Under the pieces are notes generated by a model. It had not been told where the DNA came from. It saw nothing but the letters and a program-made list of their open reading frames with translations, and ran no database searches. A DNA stretch of 64,000 nt, taken from Mytilisepta virgata. Taxonomy: Eukaryota; Mollusca; Bivalvia; Mytilida; Mytilidae. A program made the position numbers and the translations under genes. The stretch is from assembly GCA_028015205.1 (NCBI GenBank), contig CM051518.1:52934372-52998371 (forward strand), in the 5' to 3' direction. This document shows, one piece after another, positions 14,947 through 30,278 of the stretch (its first letter is position 1; each line of letters starts with the position of its first letter).

Positions 14947-17645
14947 ACTAGAATTGCAATTGCGAGCAATAGCAGATGTCGCCCCTGGCAGCCATCTTGA
15001 AAATGGCGGCCATTTCGAAAAAAAAAGTATTGATTGCACACCTTCACATAGTGATCTTACTTTCTGCCAAGTTTCATTCAATTCTATCCATGTTAAGTTT
15101 TTCGCCATTTTAACATCATTTTTCAAAATGGCCGCCAAACGTCTCCAACCGATCGCCATTTTTTTTCATCAGTTTGTTCTTCTAATTGTACTTTACAAAC
15201 CTACGAAGTTTAATGAAATTCTATGGTACAGTTTTTGAGATATAAACGTTTTAAATTTTCGGAGGGTACCGATCTTTGAATGGCGGCCATCTTGAAAATG
15301 GCGGCCATTTGGGAAAAAAAAGTATTGATTGCACACCTTCACATAGTGATCTTACTTTCTGCCAAGTTTCATTCAATTCTATCCAGGCATCTCCGAGAAC
15401 TAAGCCGGACAAAAATCATTGGAAAGAAAGAAAGAAAGAATAATAATAATAATAATAACTAGAATTGCAATTGCGAGCAATAGCAGATGTCGCCCCTGGC
15501 AGGCATCTAGAAAATGGCGGCCATTTCGAAAAAAAAGTATTGATTGCACACCTTCACATAGTGATCTTACTTTCTGCCAAGTTTCATTCAATTCTATCCA
15601 TGTTAAGTTTTTCGCCATTTTAACATCATTTTTCAAAATGGCCGCCAAACGTCTCCAACCGATCGCCATTTTTTTTCATCAGTTTGTTCTTCTAATTGTA
15701 CTTTACAAACCTACGAAGTTTAATGAAATTCTATGGTACAGTTTTTGAGATATAAACGTTTTAAATTTTCGGAGGGTACCGATCTTTGAATGGCGGCCAT
15801 CTTGAAAATGGCGGCCATTTCGAAAAAAAAAGTATTGATTGCACATCTTCACATAGTGATCTTACTTTCTGCCAAGTTTCATTCAATTCTATCCAGGCAT
15901 CTCCGAGAACTAAGCCGGACAAAAATCATTGGAAAGAAAGAAAGAAAGAAAGAATAATAATAACAAAGAAACGGAAGAATAACAATATGTCGTCCCGTGA
16001 CTACGTTCGGGGCGACATAATAACTAGAATTGCAATTGCGAGCAATAGCAGATGTCGCCCCTGGCAGCCATCTTGAAAATGGCGGCCATTTTGAGGAAAA
16101 AAGTACTGATTGCACACCTTCACATAGTGATCTTACTTTCTGCCAAGTTTCATTCAATTCTATCGATGTTAAGTTTTTCGCCATTTTAACATCATTTTTC
16201 AAAATGGCCGCCAAACGTCTCCAACCGATCGCCATTTTTTTTCATGAGTTTGTTCTTCTAATTGTACTTTACAAACATACGAAGTTTAATGAAATTCTAT
16301 GGTACAGTTTTTGAGATATAAACGTTTTAAATTTTCGGAGGGTACCGATCTTTGAATGGCGGCCATCTTGAAAATGGCGGCCATTTCGAAAAAAAAAGTA
16401 TTGATTGCACATCTTCACATAGTGATCTTACTTTCTGCCAAGTTTCATTCAATTCTATCCAGGCATCTCCGAGAACTAAGCCGGACAAAAATCATTGGAA
16501 AGAAAGAAAGAAAGAAAGAATAATAATAATAACAAAGAAACGGAAGAATAACAATATGTCGTCCCGTGACTACGTTCGGGGCGACATAATAATAATAATA
16601 ACAAAGAAACGGAAGAATAACAATATGTCGTCCCGTGACTACGTTCGGGGCGACATAATAACTAGAATTGCAATTGCGAGCAATAGCAGATGTCGCCCCT
16701 GGCAGCCATCTAGAAAATGGCGGCCATTTCGAAAAAAAAGTATTGATTGCACACCTTCACATAGTGATCTTACTTTCTGCCAAGTTTCATTCAATTCTAT
16801 CCATGTTAAGTTTTTCGCCATTTTAACATCATTTTTCAAAATGGCCGCCAAACGTCTCCAACCGATCGCCATTTTTTTTCATCAGTTTGTTCTTCTAATT
16901 GTACTTTACAAACCTACGAAGTTTAATGAAATTCTATGGTACAGTTTTTGAGATATAAACGTTTTAAATTTTCGGAGGGTACCGATCTTTGAATGGCGGC
17001 CATCTTGAAAATGGCGGCCATTTCGAAAAAAAAAGTATTGATTGCACATCTTCACATAGTGATCTTACTTTCTGCCAAGTTTCATTCAATTCTATCCAGG
17101 CATCTCCGAGAACTAAGCCGGACAAAAATCATTGGAAAGAAAGAAAGAAAGAAAGAAAGAATAATAATAACTAGAATTGCAATTGCGAGCAATAGCAGAT
17201 GTCGCCCCTGGCAGCCATCTTGAAAATGGCGGCCATTTCGAAAAAAAAGTATTGATTGCACACCTTCACATAGTGATCTTACTTTCTGCCAAGTTTCATT
17301 CAATTCTATCCATGTTAAGTTTTTCGCCATTTTAACATCATTTTTCAAAATGGCCGCCAAACGTCTCCAACCGATCGCCATTTTTTTTCATCAGTTTGTT
17401 CTTCTAATTGTACTTTACAAACCTACGAAGTTTAATGAAATTCTATGGTACAGTTTTTGAGATATAAACGTTTTAAATTTTCGGAGGGTACCGATCTTTG
17501 AATGGCGGCCATCTTGAAAATGGCGGCCATTTCGAAAAAAAAAGTATTGATTGCACATCTTCACATAGTGATCTTACTTTCTGCCAAGTTTCATTCAATT
17601 CTATCCAGGCATCTCCGAGAACTAAGCCGGACAAAAATCATTGGA

Positions 17646-17677
<32 letters not shown>

Positions 17678-19001
17678 ATAATAATAATAATAACAAAGAA
17701 ACGGAAGAATAACAATATGTCGTCCCGTGACTACGTTCGGGGCGACATAATAACTAGAATTGCAATTGCGAGCAATAGCAGATGTCGCCCCTGGCAGCCA
17801 TCTTGAAAATGGCGGCCATTTTGGAAAAAAAAGTACTGATTGCACACCTTCACATAGTGATCTTACTTTCTGCCAAGTTTCATTCAATTCTATCGATGTT
17901 AAGTTTTTCGCCATTTTAACATCATTTTTCAAAATGGCCGCCAAACGTCTCCAACCGATCGCCATTTTTTTTCATGAGTTTGTTCTTCTAATTGTACTTT
18001 ACAAACATACGAAGTTTAATGAAATTCTATGGTACAGTTTTTGAGATATAAACGTTTTAAATTTTCGGAGGGTACCGATCTTTGAATGGCGGCCATCTTG
18101 AAAATGGCGGCCATTTGGGAAAAAAAAGTATTGATTGCACACCTTCACATAGTGATCTTACTTTCTGCCAAGTTTCATTCAATTCTATCCAGGCATCTCC
18201 GAGAACTAAGCCGGACAAAAATCATTGGAAAGAAAGAAAGAAAGAATAATAATAACTAGAATTGCAATTGCGAGCAATAGCAGATGTCGCCCCTGGCAGC
18301 CATCTAGAAAATGGCGGCCATTTCGGAAAAAAAGTATTGATTGCACACCTTCACATAGTGATCTTACTTTCTGCCAAGTTTCATTCAATTCTATCCATGT
18401 TAAGTTTTTCGCCATTTTAACATCATTTTTCAAAATGGCCGCCAAACGTCTCCAACCGATCGCCATTTTTTTTCATCAGTTTGTTCTTCTAATTGTACTT
18501 TACAAACCTACGAAGTTTAATGAAATTCTATGGTACAGTTTTTGAGATTTACCGATCTATGAATGGCGGCCATCTTGAAAATGGCGGCCATTTTGAAAAA
18601 AAAAGTATTGATTGCACACCTTCACATAGTGATCTTACTTTCTGCCAAGTTTCATTCAATTCTATCCATGTTAAGTTTTTCGCCATTTTAACATCATTTT
18701 TCAAAATGGCCGTCAAACGTCTCCAACCGATCGCCATTTTTTTTCATCAGTTTGTTCTTCTAATTGTACTTTACAAACCTACGAAGTTTAATGAAATTCT
18801 ATGGTACAGTTTTTGAGATATAAACGTTTTAAATTTTCGGAGGGTACCGATCTTTGAATGGCGGCCATCTTGAAAATGGCGGCCATTTTGAAAAAAAAAG
18901 TATTGATTGCACATCTTCACATAGTGATCTTACTTTCTGCCAAGTTTCATTCAATTCTATCCAGGCATCTCCGAGAACTAAGCCGGACAAAAATCATTGG
19001 A

Positions 19002-19033
<32 letters not shown>

Positions 19034-19599
19034 ATAATAATAATAATAACAAAGAAACGGAAGAATAACAATATGTCGTCCCGTGACTACGTTCGGGGCG
19101 ACATAATAACTAGAATTGCAATTGCGAGCAATAGCAGATGTCGTCCCTGGCAGCCATCTTGAAAATGGCGGCCATTTTGAAAAAAAAAGTACTGATTGCA
19201 CACCTTCACATAGTGATCTTACTTTCTGCCAAGTTTCATTCAATTCTATCGATGTTAAGTTTTTCGCCATTTTAACATCATTTTTCAAAATGGCCGCCAA
19301 ACGTCTCCAACCGATCGCCATTTTTTTTCATGAGTTTGTTCTTCTAATTGTACTTTACAAACATACGAAGTTTAATGAAATTCTATGGTACAGTTTTTGA
19401 GATATAAACGTTTTAAATTTTCGGAGGGTACCGATCTTTGAATGGCGGCCATCTTGAAAATGGCAGCCATTTGGGAAAAAAAAGTATTGATTGCACACCT
19501 TCACATAGTGATCTTACTTTCTGCCAAGTTTCATTCAATTCTATCCAGGCATCTCCGAGAACTAAGCCGGACAAAAATCATTGGAAAGAAAGAAAGAAA

Positions 19600-19636
<37 letters not shown>

Positions 19637-22057
19637 GAAACGGAAGAATAACAATATGTCGTCCCGTGACTACGTTCGGGGCGACATAATAATAATAATA
19701 ATAATAATAACAAAGAAACGGAAGAATAACAATATGTCGTCCCGTGACTACGTTCGGGGCGACATAATAATAACTAGAATTGCAATTGCGAGCAATAGCA
19801 GATGTCGCCCCTGGCAGCCATCTTGAAAATGGCGGCCATTTCGAAAAAAAAGTATTGATTGCACACCTTCACATAGTGATCTTACTTTCTGCCAAGTTTC
19901 ATTCAATTCTATCCATGTTAAGTTTTTCGCCATTTTAACATCATTTTTCAAAATGGCCGCCAAACGTCTCCAACCGATCGCCATTTTTTTTCATCAGTTT
20001 GTTCTTCTAATTGTACTTTACAAACCTACGAAGTTTAATGAAATTCTATGGTACAGTTTTTGAGATATAAACGTTTTAAATTTTCGGAGGGTACCGATCT
20101 TTGAATGGCGGCCATCTTGAAAATGGCGGCCATTTCGAAAAAAAAAGTATTGATTGCACATCTTCACATAGTGATCTTACTTTGTGCCAAGTTTCATTCA
20201 ATTCTATCCAGGCATCTCCGAGAACTAAGCCGGACAAAAATCATTGGAAAGAAAGAAAGAAAGAATAATAATAACTAGAATTGCAATTGCGAGCAATAGC
20301 AGATGTCGCCCCTGGCAGCCATCTTGAAAATGGCGGCCATTTCGAAAAAAAAGTATTGATTGCACACCTTCACATAGTGATCTTACTTTCTGCCAAGTTT
20401 CATTCAATTCTATCCATGTTAAGTTTTTCGCCATTTTAACATCATTTTTCAAAATGGCCGCCAAACGTCTCCAACCGATCGCCATTTTTTTTCATCAGTT
20501 TGTTCTTCTAATTGTACTTGACAAACCTACGAAGTTTAATGAAATTCTATGGTACAGTTTTTGAGATATAAACGTTTTAAATTTTCGGAGGGTACCGATC
20601 TTTGAATGGCGGCCATCTTGAAAATGGCGGCCATTTCGAAAAAAAAAGTATTGATTGCACATCTTCACATAGTGATCTTACTTTCTGCCAAGTTTCATTC
20701 AATTCTATCCAGGCATCTCCGAGAACTAAGCCGGACAAAAATCATTGGAAAGAAAGAAAGAATAATAATAATAATAATAATAATAACAAAGAAACGGAAG
20801 AATAACAATATGTCGTCCCGTGACTACGTTCGGGGCGACATAACTAGAATTGCAATTGCGAGCAATAGCAGATGTCGCCCCTGGCAGCCATCTTGAAAAT
20901 GGCGGCCATTTCGAAAAAAAAAGTCTTGATTGCACACCTTCACATAGTGATCTTACTTTCTGCCAAGTTTCATTCAATTCTATCCAGGCATCTCCGAGAA
21001 CTAAGCCGGACAAAAATCATTGGAAAGAAAGAATAATAACTAGAATTGCAATTGCGAGCAATAGCAGATGTCGCCCCTGGCAGCCATCTTGAAAATGGCG
21101 GCCATTTCGAAAAAAAAAGTATTGATTGCACACCTTCACATAGTGATCTTACTTTCTGCCAAGTTTCATTCAATTCTATCCATGTTAAGTTTTTCGCCAT
21201 TTTAACATCATTTTTCAAAATGGCCGCCAAACGTCTCCAACCGATCGCCATTTTTTTTCATCAGTTTGTTCTTCTAATTGTACTTTACAAACCTACGAAG
21301 TTTAATGAAATTCTATGGTACAGTTTTTGAGATATAAACGTTTTAAATTTTCGGAGGGTACCGATCTTTGAATGGCGGCCATCTTGAAAATGGCGGCCAT
21401 TTCGAAAAAAAAAGTATTGATTGCACATCTTCACATAGTGATCTTACTTTCTGCCAAGTTTCATTCAATTCTATCCAGGCATCTCCGAGAACTAAGCCGG
21501 ACAAAAATCATTGGAAAGAAAGAAAGAAAGAAAGAAAGAATAATAATAATAACTAGAATTGCAATTGCGAGCAATAGCAGATGTCGCCCCTGGCAGCCAT
21601 CTTGAAAATGGCGGCCATTTTGAGGAAAAAAGTACTGATTGCACACCTTCACATAGTGATCTTACTTTCTGCCAAGTTTCATTCAATTCTATCGATGTTA
21701 AGTTTTTCGCCATTTTAACATCATTTTTCAAAATGGCCGCCAAACGTCTCCAACCGATCGCCATTTTTTTTCATGAGTTTGTTCTTCTAATTGTACTTTA
21801 CAAACATACGAAGTTTAATGAAATTCTATGGTACAGTTTTTGAGATATAAACGTTTTAAATTTTCGGAGGGTACCGATCTTTGAATGGCGGCCATCTTGA
21901 AAATGGCGGCCATTTCGAAAAAAAAAGTATTGATTGCACATCTTCACATAGTGATCTTACTTTCTGCCAAGTTTCATTCAATTCTATCCAGGCATCTCCG
22001 AGAACTAAGCCGGACAAAAATCATTGGAAAGAAAGAAAGAAAGAAAGAATAATAATA

Positions 22058-22413
22058 ACTAGGTATGATTGTGATCGCCAGCGAGTCACAAGATGTCTCC
22101 CAAACAAACCCCCATTGCCACTATCTAGAGCTTATCAGAAACCCCCTAAATTCAAATTATTGCAATGTCCTATATAATGACCTTTGAAACGGCGGCCATT
22201 TTGAAAATTTTAAAAGTCGTTTGCAAAACTTCAGGTCACCCTTAACATATTCCCAAAGTTTCATATTGATTGGACATTGCATCTTTGAGAAACGTCGCGG
22301 ACAACATTGAACGGAAAGAAAAAGGAAAGAAGAAGAAGAAGAAGAAGAAGAAGAATAATAATAAGAAACCGGACAAAAACAATATGTCTCCCAAAACTTT
22401 GTTTGGGAGACAT
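22058..22413 (-). mobile_element. Divergent complete relative inside the array (box ATGTCTCCC)
   Basis: It starts with ACTAG at 22058 and a perfect stem TTGTGA/TCACAA. The box ATGTCTCCCAAAC is at 22093-22105. The body keeps the plan of the array unit (GCGGCCATTTTGAAAA, then AAAGTTTCATATTGATTGGAC, then a GAGAAACGTCGCGGACAAC block) but is strongly diverged. The microsatellite is (GAA)n at about 22327-22353 rather than (GAAA)n. The right hairpin at 22384-22413 pairs ATGTCTCCCAAA with TTTGGGAGACAT and is followed by AATAA. It then runs straight into array hairpin modules. It is either a sister-family insertion or a survivor of the founder family. Confidence 0.8.
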
Positions 22414-23547
22414 AATAACAAAGAAACGGAAGAATAACAATATGTCGTCCCGTGACTACGTTCGGGGCGACATAATAATAATAATAACAAAGAAACGGAA
22501 GAATAACAATATGTCGTCCCGTGACTACGTTCGGGGCGACATAACTAGAATTGCAATTGCGAGCAATAGCAGATGTCGCCCCTGGCAGCCATCTTGAAAA
22601 TGGCGGCCATTTTGAAAAAAAAAGTACTGATTGCACACCTTCACATAGTGATCTTACTTTCTGCCAAGTTTCATTCAATTCTATCGATGTTAAGTTTTTC
22701 GCCATTTTAACATCATTTTTCAAAATGGCCGCCAAACGTCTCCAACCGATCGCCATTTTTTTTCATGAGTTTGTTCTTCTAATTGTACTTTACAAACATA
22801 CGAAGTTTAATGAAATTCTATGGTACAGTTTTTGAGATATAAACGTTTTAAATTTTCGGAGGGTACCGATCTTTGAATGGCGGCCATCTTGAAAATGGCG
22901 GCCATTTCGAAAAAAAAAGTATTGATTGCACATCTTCACATAGTGATCTTACTTTCTGCCAAGTTTCATTCAATTCTATCCAGGCATCTCCGAGAACTAA
23001 GCCGGACAAAAATCATTGGAAAGAAAGAAAGAAAGAAAGAAAGAATAATAATAATAACTAGAATTGCAATTGCGAGCAATAGCAGATGTCGTCCCTGGCA
23101 GCCATCTTGAAAATGGCGGCCATTTTGAAAAAAAAAGTACTGATTGCACACCTTCACATAGTGATCTTACTTTCTGCCAAGTTTCATTCAATTCTATCGA
23201 TGTTAAGTTTTTCGCCATTTTAACATCATTTTTCAAAATGGCCGCCAAACGTCTCCAACCGATCGCCATTTTTTTTCATGAGTTTGTTCTTCTAATTGTA
23301 CTTTACAAACATACGAAGTTTAATGAAATTCTATGGTACAGTTTTTGAGATATAAACGTTTTAAATTTTCGGAGGGTACCGATCTTTGAATGGCGGCCAT
23401 CTTGAAAATGGCGGCCATTTGGGAAAAAAAAGTATTGATTGCACACCTTCACATAGTGATCTTACTTTCTGCCAAGTTTCATTCAATTCTATCCAGGCAT
23501 CTCCGAGAACTAAGCCGGACAAAAATCATTGGAAAGAAAGAAAGAAA

Positions 23548-23584
<37 letters not shown>

Positions 23585-25207
23585 GAAACGGAAGAATAAC
23601 AATATGTCGTCCCGTGACTACGTTCGGGGCGACATAATAACTAGAATTGCAATTGCGAGCAATAGCAGATGTCGCCCCTGGCAGCCATCTTGAAAATGGC
23701 GGCCATTTTGAAAAAAAAAGTACTGATTGCACACCTTCACATAGTGATCTTACTTTCTGCCAAGTTTCATTCAATTCTATCGATGTTAAGTTTTTCGCCA
23801 TTTTAACATCATTTTTCAAAATGGCCGCCAAACGTCTCCAACCGATCGCCATTTTTTTTCATGAGTTTGTTCTTCTAATTGTACTTTACAAACATACGAA
23901 GTTTAATGAAATTCTATGGTACAGTTTTTGAGATATAAACGTTTTAAATTTTCGGAGGGTACCGATCTTTGAATGGCGGCCATCTTGAAAATGGCGGCCA
24001 TTTGGGAAAAAAAAGTATTGATTGCACACCTTCACATAGTGATCTTACTTTCTGCCAAGTTTCATTCAATTCTATCCAGGCATCTCCGAGAACTAAGCCG
24101 GACAAAAATCATTGGAAAGAAAGAAAGAAAGAAAGAATAATAACTAGAATTGCAATTGCGAGCAATAGCAGATGTCGCCCCTGGCAGCCATCTTGAAAAT
24201 GGCGGCCATTTTGGAAAAAAAAGTACTGATTGCACACCTTCACATAGTGATCTTACTTTCTGCCAAGTTTCATTCAATTCTATCGATGTTAAGTTTTTCG
24301 CCATTTTAACATCATTTTTCAAAATGGCCGCCAAACGTCTCCAACCGATCGCCATTTTTTTTCATGAGTTTGTTCTTCTAATTGTACTTTACAAACATAC
24401 GAAGTTTAATGAAATTCTATGGTACAGTTTTTGAGATATAAACGTTTTAAATTTTCGGAGGGTACCGATCTTTGAATGGCGGCCATCTTGAAAATGGCGG
24501 CCATTTGGGAAAAAAAAGTATTGATTGCACACCTTCACATAGTGATCTTACTTTCTGCCAAGTTTCATTCAATTCTATCCAGGCATCTCCGAGAACTAAG
24601 CCGGACAAAAATCATTGGAAAGAAAGAAAGAAAGAATAATAATAACTAGAATTGCAATTGCGAGCAATAGCAGATGTCGCCCCTGGCAGCCATCTTGAAA
24701 ATGGCGGCCATTTTGAGGAAAAAAGTACTGATTGCACACCTTCACATAGTGATCTTACTTTCTGCCAAGTTTCATTCAATTCTATCGATGTTAAGTTTTT
24801 CGCCATTTTAACATCATTTTTCAAAATGGCCGCCAAACGTCTCCAACCGATCGCCATTTTTTTTCATGAGTTTGTTCTTCTAATTGTACTTTACAAACAT
24901 ACGAAGTTTAATGAAATTCTATGGTACAGTTTTTGAGATATAAACGTTTTAAATTTTCGGAGGGTACCGATCTTTGAATGGCGGCCATCTTGAAAATGGC
25001 GGCCATTTCGAAAAAAAAAGTATTGATTGCACATCTTCACATAGTGATCTTACTTTCTGCCAAGTTTCATTCAATTCTATCCAGGCATCTCCGAGAACTA
25101 AGCCGGACAAAAATCATTGGAAAGAAAGAAAGAAAGAAAGAATAATAATAATAACAAAGAAACGGAAGAATAACAATATGTCGTCCCGTGACTACGTTCG
25201 GGGCGAC

Positions 25208-25239
<32 letters not shown>

Positions 25240-28200
25240 GAAACGGAAGAATAACAATATGTCGTCCCGTGACTACGTTCGGGGCGACATAATAATAACT
25301 AGAATTGCAATTGCGAGCAATAGCAGATGTCGCCCCTGGCAGCCATCTAGAAAATGGCGGCCATTTCGGAAAAAAAAGTATTGATTGCACACCTTCACAT
25401 AGTGATCTTACTTTCTGCCAAGTTTCATTCAATTCTATCCATGTTAAGTTTTTCGCCATTTTAACATCATTTTTCAAAATGGCCGCCAAACGTCTCCAAC
25501 CGATCGCCATTTTTTTTCATCAGTTTGTTCTTCTAATTGTACTTTACAAACCTACGAAGTTTAATGAAATTCTATGGTACAGTTTTTGAGATATAAACGT
25601 TTTAAATTTTCGGAGGGTACCGATCTTTGAATGGCGGCCATCTTGAAAATGGCGGCCATTTCGAAAAAAAAAGTATTGATTGCACATCTTCACATAGTGA
25701 TCTTACTTTCTGCCAAGTTTCATTCAATTCTATCCAGGCATCTCCGAGAACTAAGCCGGACAAAAATCATTGGAAAGAAAGAAAGAAAGAATAATAACTA
25801 GAATTGCAATTGCGAGCAATAGCAGATGTCGCCCCTGGCAGCCATCTTGAAAATGGCGGCCATTTCGAAAAAAAAAGTATTGATTGCACACCTTCACATA
25901 GTGATCTTACTTTCTGCCAAGTTTCATTCAATTCTATCCATGTTAAGTTTTTCGCCATTTTAACATCATTTTTCAAAATGGCCGTCAAACGTCTCCAACC
26001 GATCGCCATTTTTTTTCATCAGTTTGTTCTTCTAATTGTACTTTACAAACCTACGAAGTTTAATGAAATTCTATGGTACAGTTTTTGAGATATAAACGTT
26101 TTAAATTTTCGGAGGGTACCGATCTTTGAATGGCGGCCATCTTGAAAATGGCGGCCATTTCGAAAAAAAAAGTATTGATTGCACATCTTCACATAGTGAT
26201 CTTACTTTCTGTCAAGTTTCATTCAATTCTATCCAGGCATCTCCGAGAACTAAGCCGGACAAAAATCATTGGAAAGAAAGAAAGAAAGAAAGAAAGAAAG
26301 AATAATAACTAGAATTGCAATTGCGAGCAATAGCAGATGTCGCCCCTGGCAGCCATCTTGAAAATGGCGGCCATTTCGAAAAAAAAAGTATTGATTGCAC
26401 ACCTTCACATAGTGATCTTACTTTCTGCCAAGTTTCATTCAATTCTATCGATGTTAAGTTTTTCGCCATTTTAACATCATTTTTCAAAATGGCCGCCAAA
26501 CGTCTCCAACCGATCGCCATTTTTTTTCATGAGTTTGTTCTTCTAATTGTACTTTACAAACATACGAAGTTTAATGAAATTCTATGGTACAGTTTTTGAG
26601 ATACAAACGTTTTAAATTTTCGGAGGGTACCGATCTTTGAATGGCGGCCATCTTGAAAATGGCGGCCATTTCGAAAAAAAAAGTATTGATTGCACATCTT
26701 CACATAGTGATCTTACTTTCTGCCAAGTTTCATTCAATTCTATCCAGGCATCTCCGAGAACTAAGCCGGACAAAAATCATTGGAAAGAAAGAAAGAAAGA
26801 AAGAAAGAAAGAATAATAACTAGAATTGCAATTGCGAGCAATAGCAGATGTCGCCCCTGGCAGCCATCTTGAAAATGGCGGCCATTTTGAAAAAAAAAGT
26901 ACTGATTGCACACCTTCACATAGTGATCTTACTTTCTGCCAAGTTTCATTCAATTCTATCGATGTTAAGTTTTTCGCCATTTTAACATCATTTTTCAAAA
27001 TGGCCGCCAAACGTCTCCAACCGATCGCCATTTTTTTTCATGAGTTTGTTCTTCTAATTGTACTTTACAAACATACGAAGTTTAATGAAATTCTATGGTA
27101 CAGTTTTTGAGATATAAACGTTTTAAATTTTCGGAGGGTACCGATCTTTGAATGGCGGCCATCTTGAAAATGGCGGCCATTTCGAAAAAAAAAGTATTGA
27201 TTGCACATCTTCACATAGTGATCTTACTTTCTGCCAAGTTTCATTCAATTCTATCCAGGCATCTCCGAGAACTAAGCCGGACAAAAATCATTGGAAAGAA
27301 AGAAAGAAAGAAAGAAAGAATAATAATAACTAGAATTGCAATTGCGAGCAATAGCAGATGTCGCCCCTGGCAGCCATCTTGAAAATGGCGGCCATTTTGA
27401 GGAAAAAAGTACTGATTGCACACCTTCACATAGTGATCTTACTTTCTGCCAAGTTTCATTCAATTCTATCGATGTTAAGTTTTTCGCCATTTTAACATCA
27501 TTTTTCAAAATGGCCGCCAAACGTCTCCAACCGATCGCCATTTTTTTTCATGAGTTTGTTCTTCTAATTGTACTTTACAAACATACGAAGTTTAATGAAA
27601 TTCTATGGTACAGTTTTTGAGATATAAACGTTTTAAATTTTCGGAGGGTACCGATCTTTGAATGGCGGCCATCTTGAAAATGGCGGCCATTTCGAAAAAA
27701 AAAGTATTGATTGCACATCTTCACATAGTGATCTTACTTTCTGCCAAGTTTCATTCAATTCTATCCAGGCATCTCCGAGAACTAAGCCGGACAAAAATCA
27801 TTGGAAAGAAAGAAAGAAAGAAAGAATAATAATAATAACAAAGAAACGGAAGAATAACAATATGTCGTCCCGTGACTACGTTCGGGGCGACATAATAACT
27901 AGAATTGCAATTGCGAGCAATAGCAGATGTCGTCCCTGGCAGCCATCTTGAAAATGGCGGCCATTTTGAAAAAAAAAGTACTGATTGCACACCTTCACAT
28001 AGTGATCTTACTTTCTGCCAAGTTTCATTCAATTCTATCGATGTTAAGTTTTTCGCCATTTTAACATCATTTTTCAAAATGGCCGCCAAACGTCTCCAAC
28101 CGATCGCCATTTTTTTTCATGAGTTTGTTCTTCTAATTGTACTTTACAAACATACGAAGTTTAATGAAATTCTATGGTACAGTTTTTGAGATATAAACGT

Positions 28201-29606
28201 TTTAAATTTTCGGAGGGTACCGATCTTTGAATGGCGGCCATCTTGAAAATGGCGGCCATTTGGGAAAAAAAAGTATTGATTGCACACCTTCACATAGTGA
28301 TCTTACTTTCTGCCAAGTTTCATTCAATTCTATCCAGGCATCTCCGAGAACTAAGCCGGACAAAAATCATTGGAAAGAAAGAAAGAAAGAATAATAATAA
28401 TAATAATAATAACTAGAATTGCAATTGCGAGCAATAGCAGATGTCGCCCCTGGCAGCCATCTTGAAAATGGCGGCCATTTCGAAAAAAAAGTATTGATTG
28501 CACACCTTCACATAGTGATCTTACTTTCTGCCAAGTTTCATTCAATTCTATCCATGTTAAGTTTTTCGCCATTTTAACATCATTTTTCAAAATGGCCGCC
28601 AAACGTCTCCAACCGATCGCCATTTTTTTTCATCAGTTTGTTCTTCTAATTGTACTTGACAAACCTACGAAGTTTAATGAAATTCTATGGTACAGTTTTT
28701 GAGATATAAACGTTTTAAATTTTCGGAGGGTACCGATCTTTGAATGGCGGCCATCTTGAAAATGGCGGCCATTTCGAAAAAAAAAGTATTGATTGCACAT
28801 CTTCACATAGTGATCTTACTTTCTGCCAAGTTTCATTCAATTCTATCCAGGCATCTCCGAGAACTAAGCCGGACAAAAATCATTGGAAAGAAAGAAAGAA
28901 TAATAATAATAATAATAATAATAACAAAGAAACGGAAGAATAACAATATGTCGTCCCGTGACTACGTTCGGGGCGACATAATAATAATAACAAAGAAACG
29001 GAAGAATAACAATATGTCGTCCCGTGACTACGTTCGGGGCGACATAATAATAATAATAATAATAATAACAAAGAAACGGAAGAATAACAATATGTCGTCC
29101 CGTGACTACGTTCGGGGCGACATAATAATAACTAGAATTGCAATTGCGAGCAATAGCAGATGTCGCCCCTGGCAGCCATCTTGAAAATGGCGGCCATTTC
29201 GAAAAAAAAGTATTGATTGCACACCTTCACATAGTGATCTTACTTTCTGCCAAGTTTCATTCAATTCTATCCATGTTAAGTTTTTCGCCATTTTAACATC
29301 ATTTTTCAAAATGGCCGCCAAACGTCTCCAACCGATCGCCATTTTTTTTCATGAGTTTGTTCTTCTAATTGTACTTTACAAACATACGAAGTTTAATGAA
29401 ATTCTATGGTACAGTTTTTGAGATATAAACGTTTTAAATTTTCGGAGGGTACCGATCTTTGAATGGCGGCCATCTTGAAAATGGCGGCCATTTCGAAAAA
29501 AAAAGTATTGATTGCACACCTTCACATAGTGATCTTACTTTCTGCCAAGTTTCATTCAATTCTATCCAGGCATCTCCGAGAACTAAGCCGGACAAAAATC
29601 ATTGGA

Positions 29607-29642
<36 letters not shown>

Positions 29643-30278
29643 ATAATAATAATAATAATAATAACAAAGAAACGGAAGAATAACAATATGTCGTCCCGTG
29701 ACTACGTTCGGGGCGACATAATAATAATAACAAAGAAACGGAAGAATAACAATATGTCGTCCCGTGACTACGTTCGGGGCGACATAATAACTAGAATTGC
29801 AATTGCGAGCAATAGCAGATGTCGCCCCTGGCAGCCATCTTGAAAATGGCGGCCATTTCGAAAAAAAAAGTATTGATTGCACACCTTCACATAGTGATCT
29901 TACTTTCTGCCAAGTTTCATTCAATTCTATCCATGTTAAGTTTTTCGCCATTTTAACATCATTTTTCAAAATGGCCGCCAAACGTCTCCAACCGATCGCC
30001 ATTTTTTTTCATCAGTTTGTTCTTCTAATTGTACTTTACAAACATACGAAGTTTAATGAAATTCTATGGTACAGTTTTTGAGATATAAACGTGTTAAATT
30101 ACCGATCTATGAATGGCGGCCATCTTGAAAATGGCGGCCATTTTGAAAAAAAAAGTTTTGATTGCACACCTTCACATAGTGATCTAACTTTCTGCCAAGT
30201 TTCATTCAATTCTATCCAGGCATCTCCGAGAACTAAGCCGGACAAAAATCATTGGAAAGAAAGAAAGAATAATAATAA

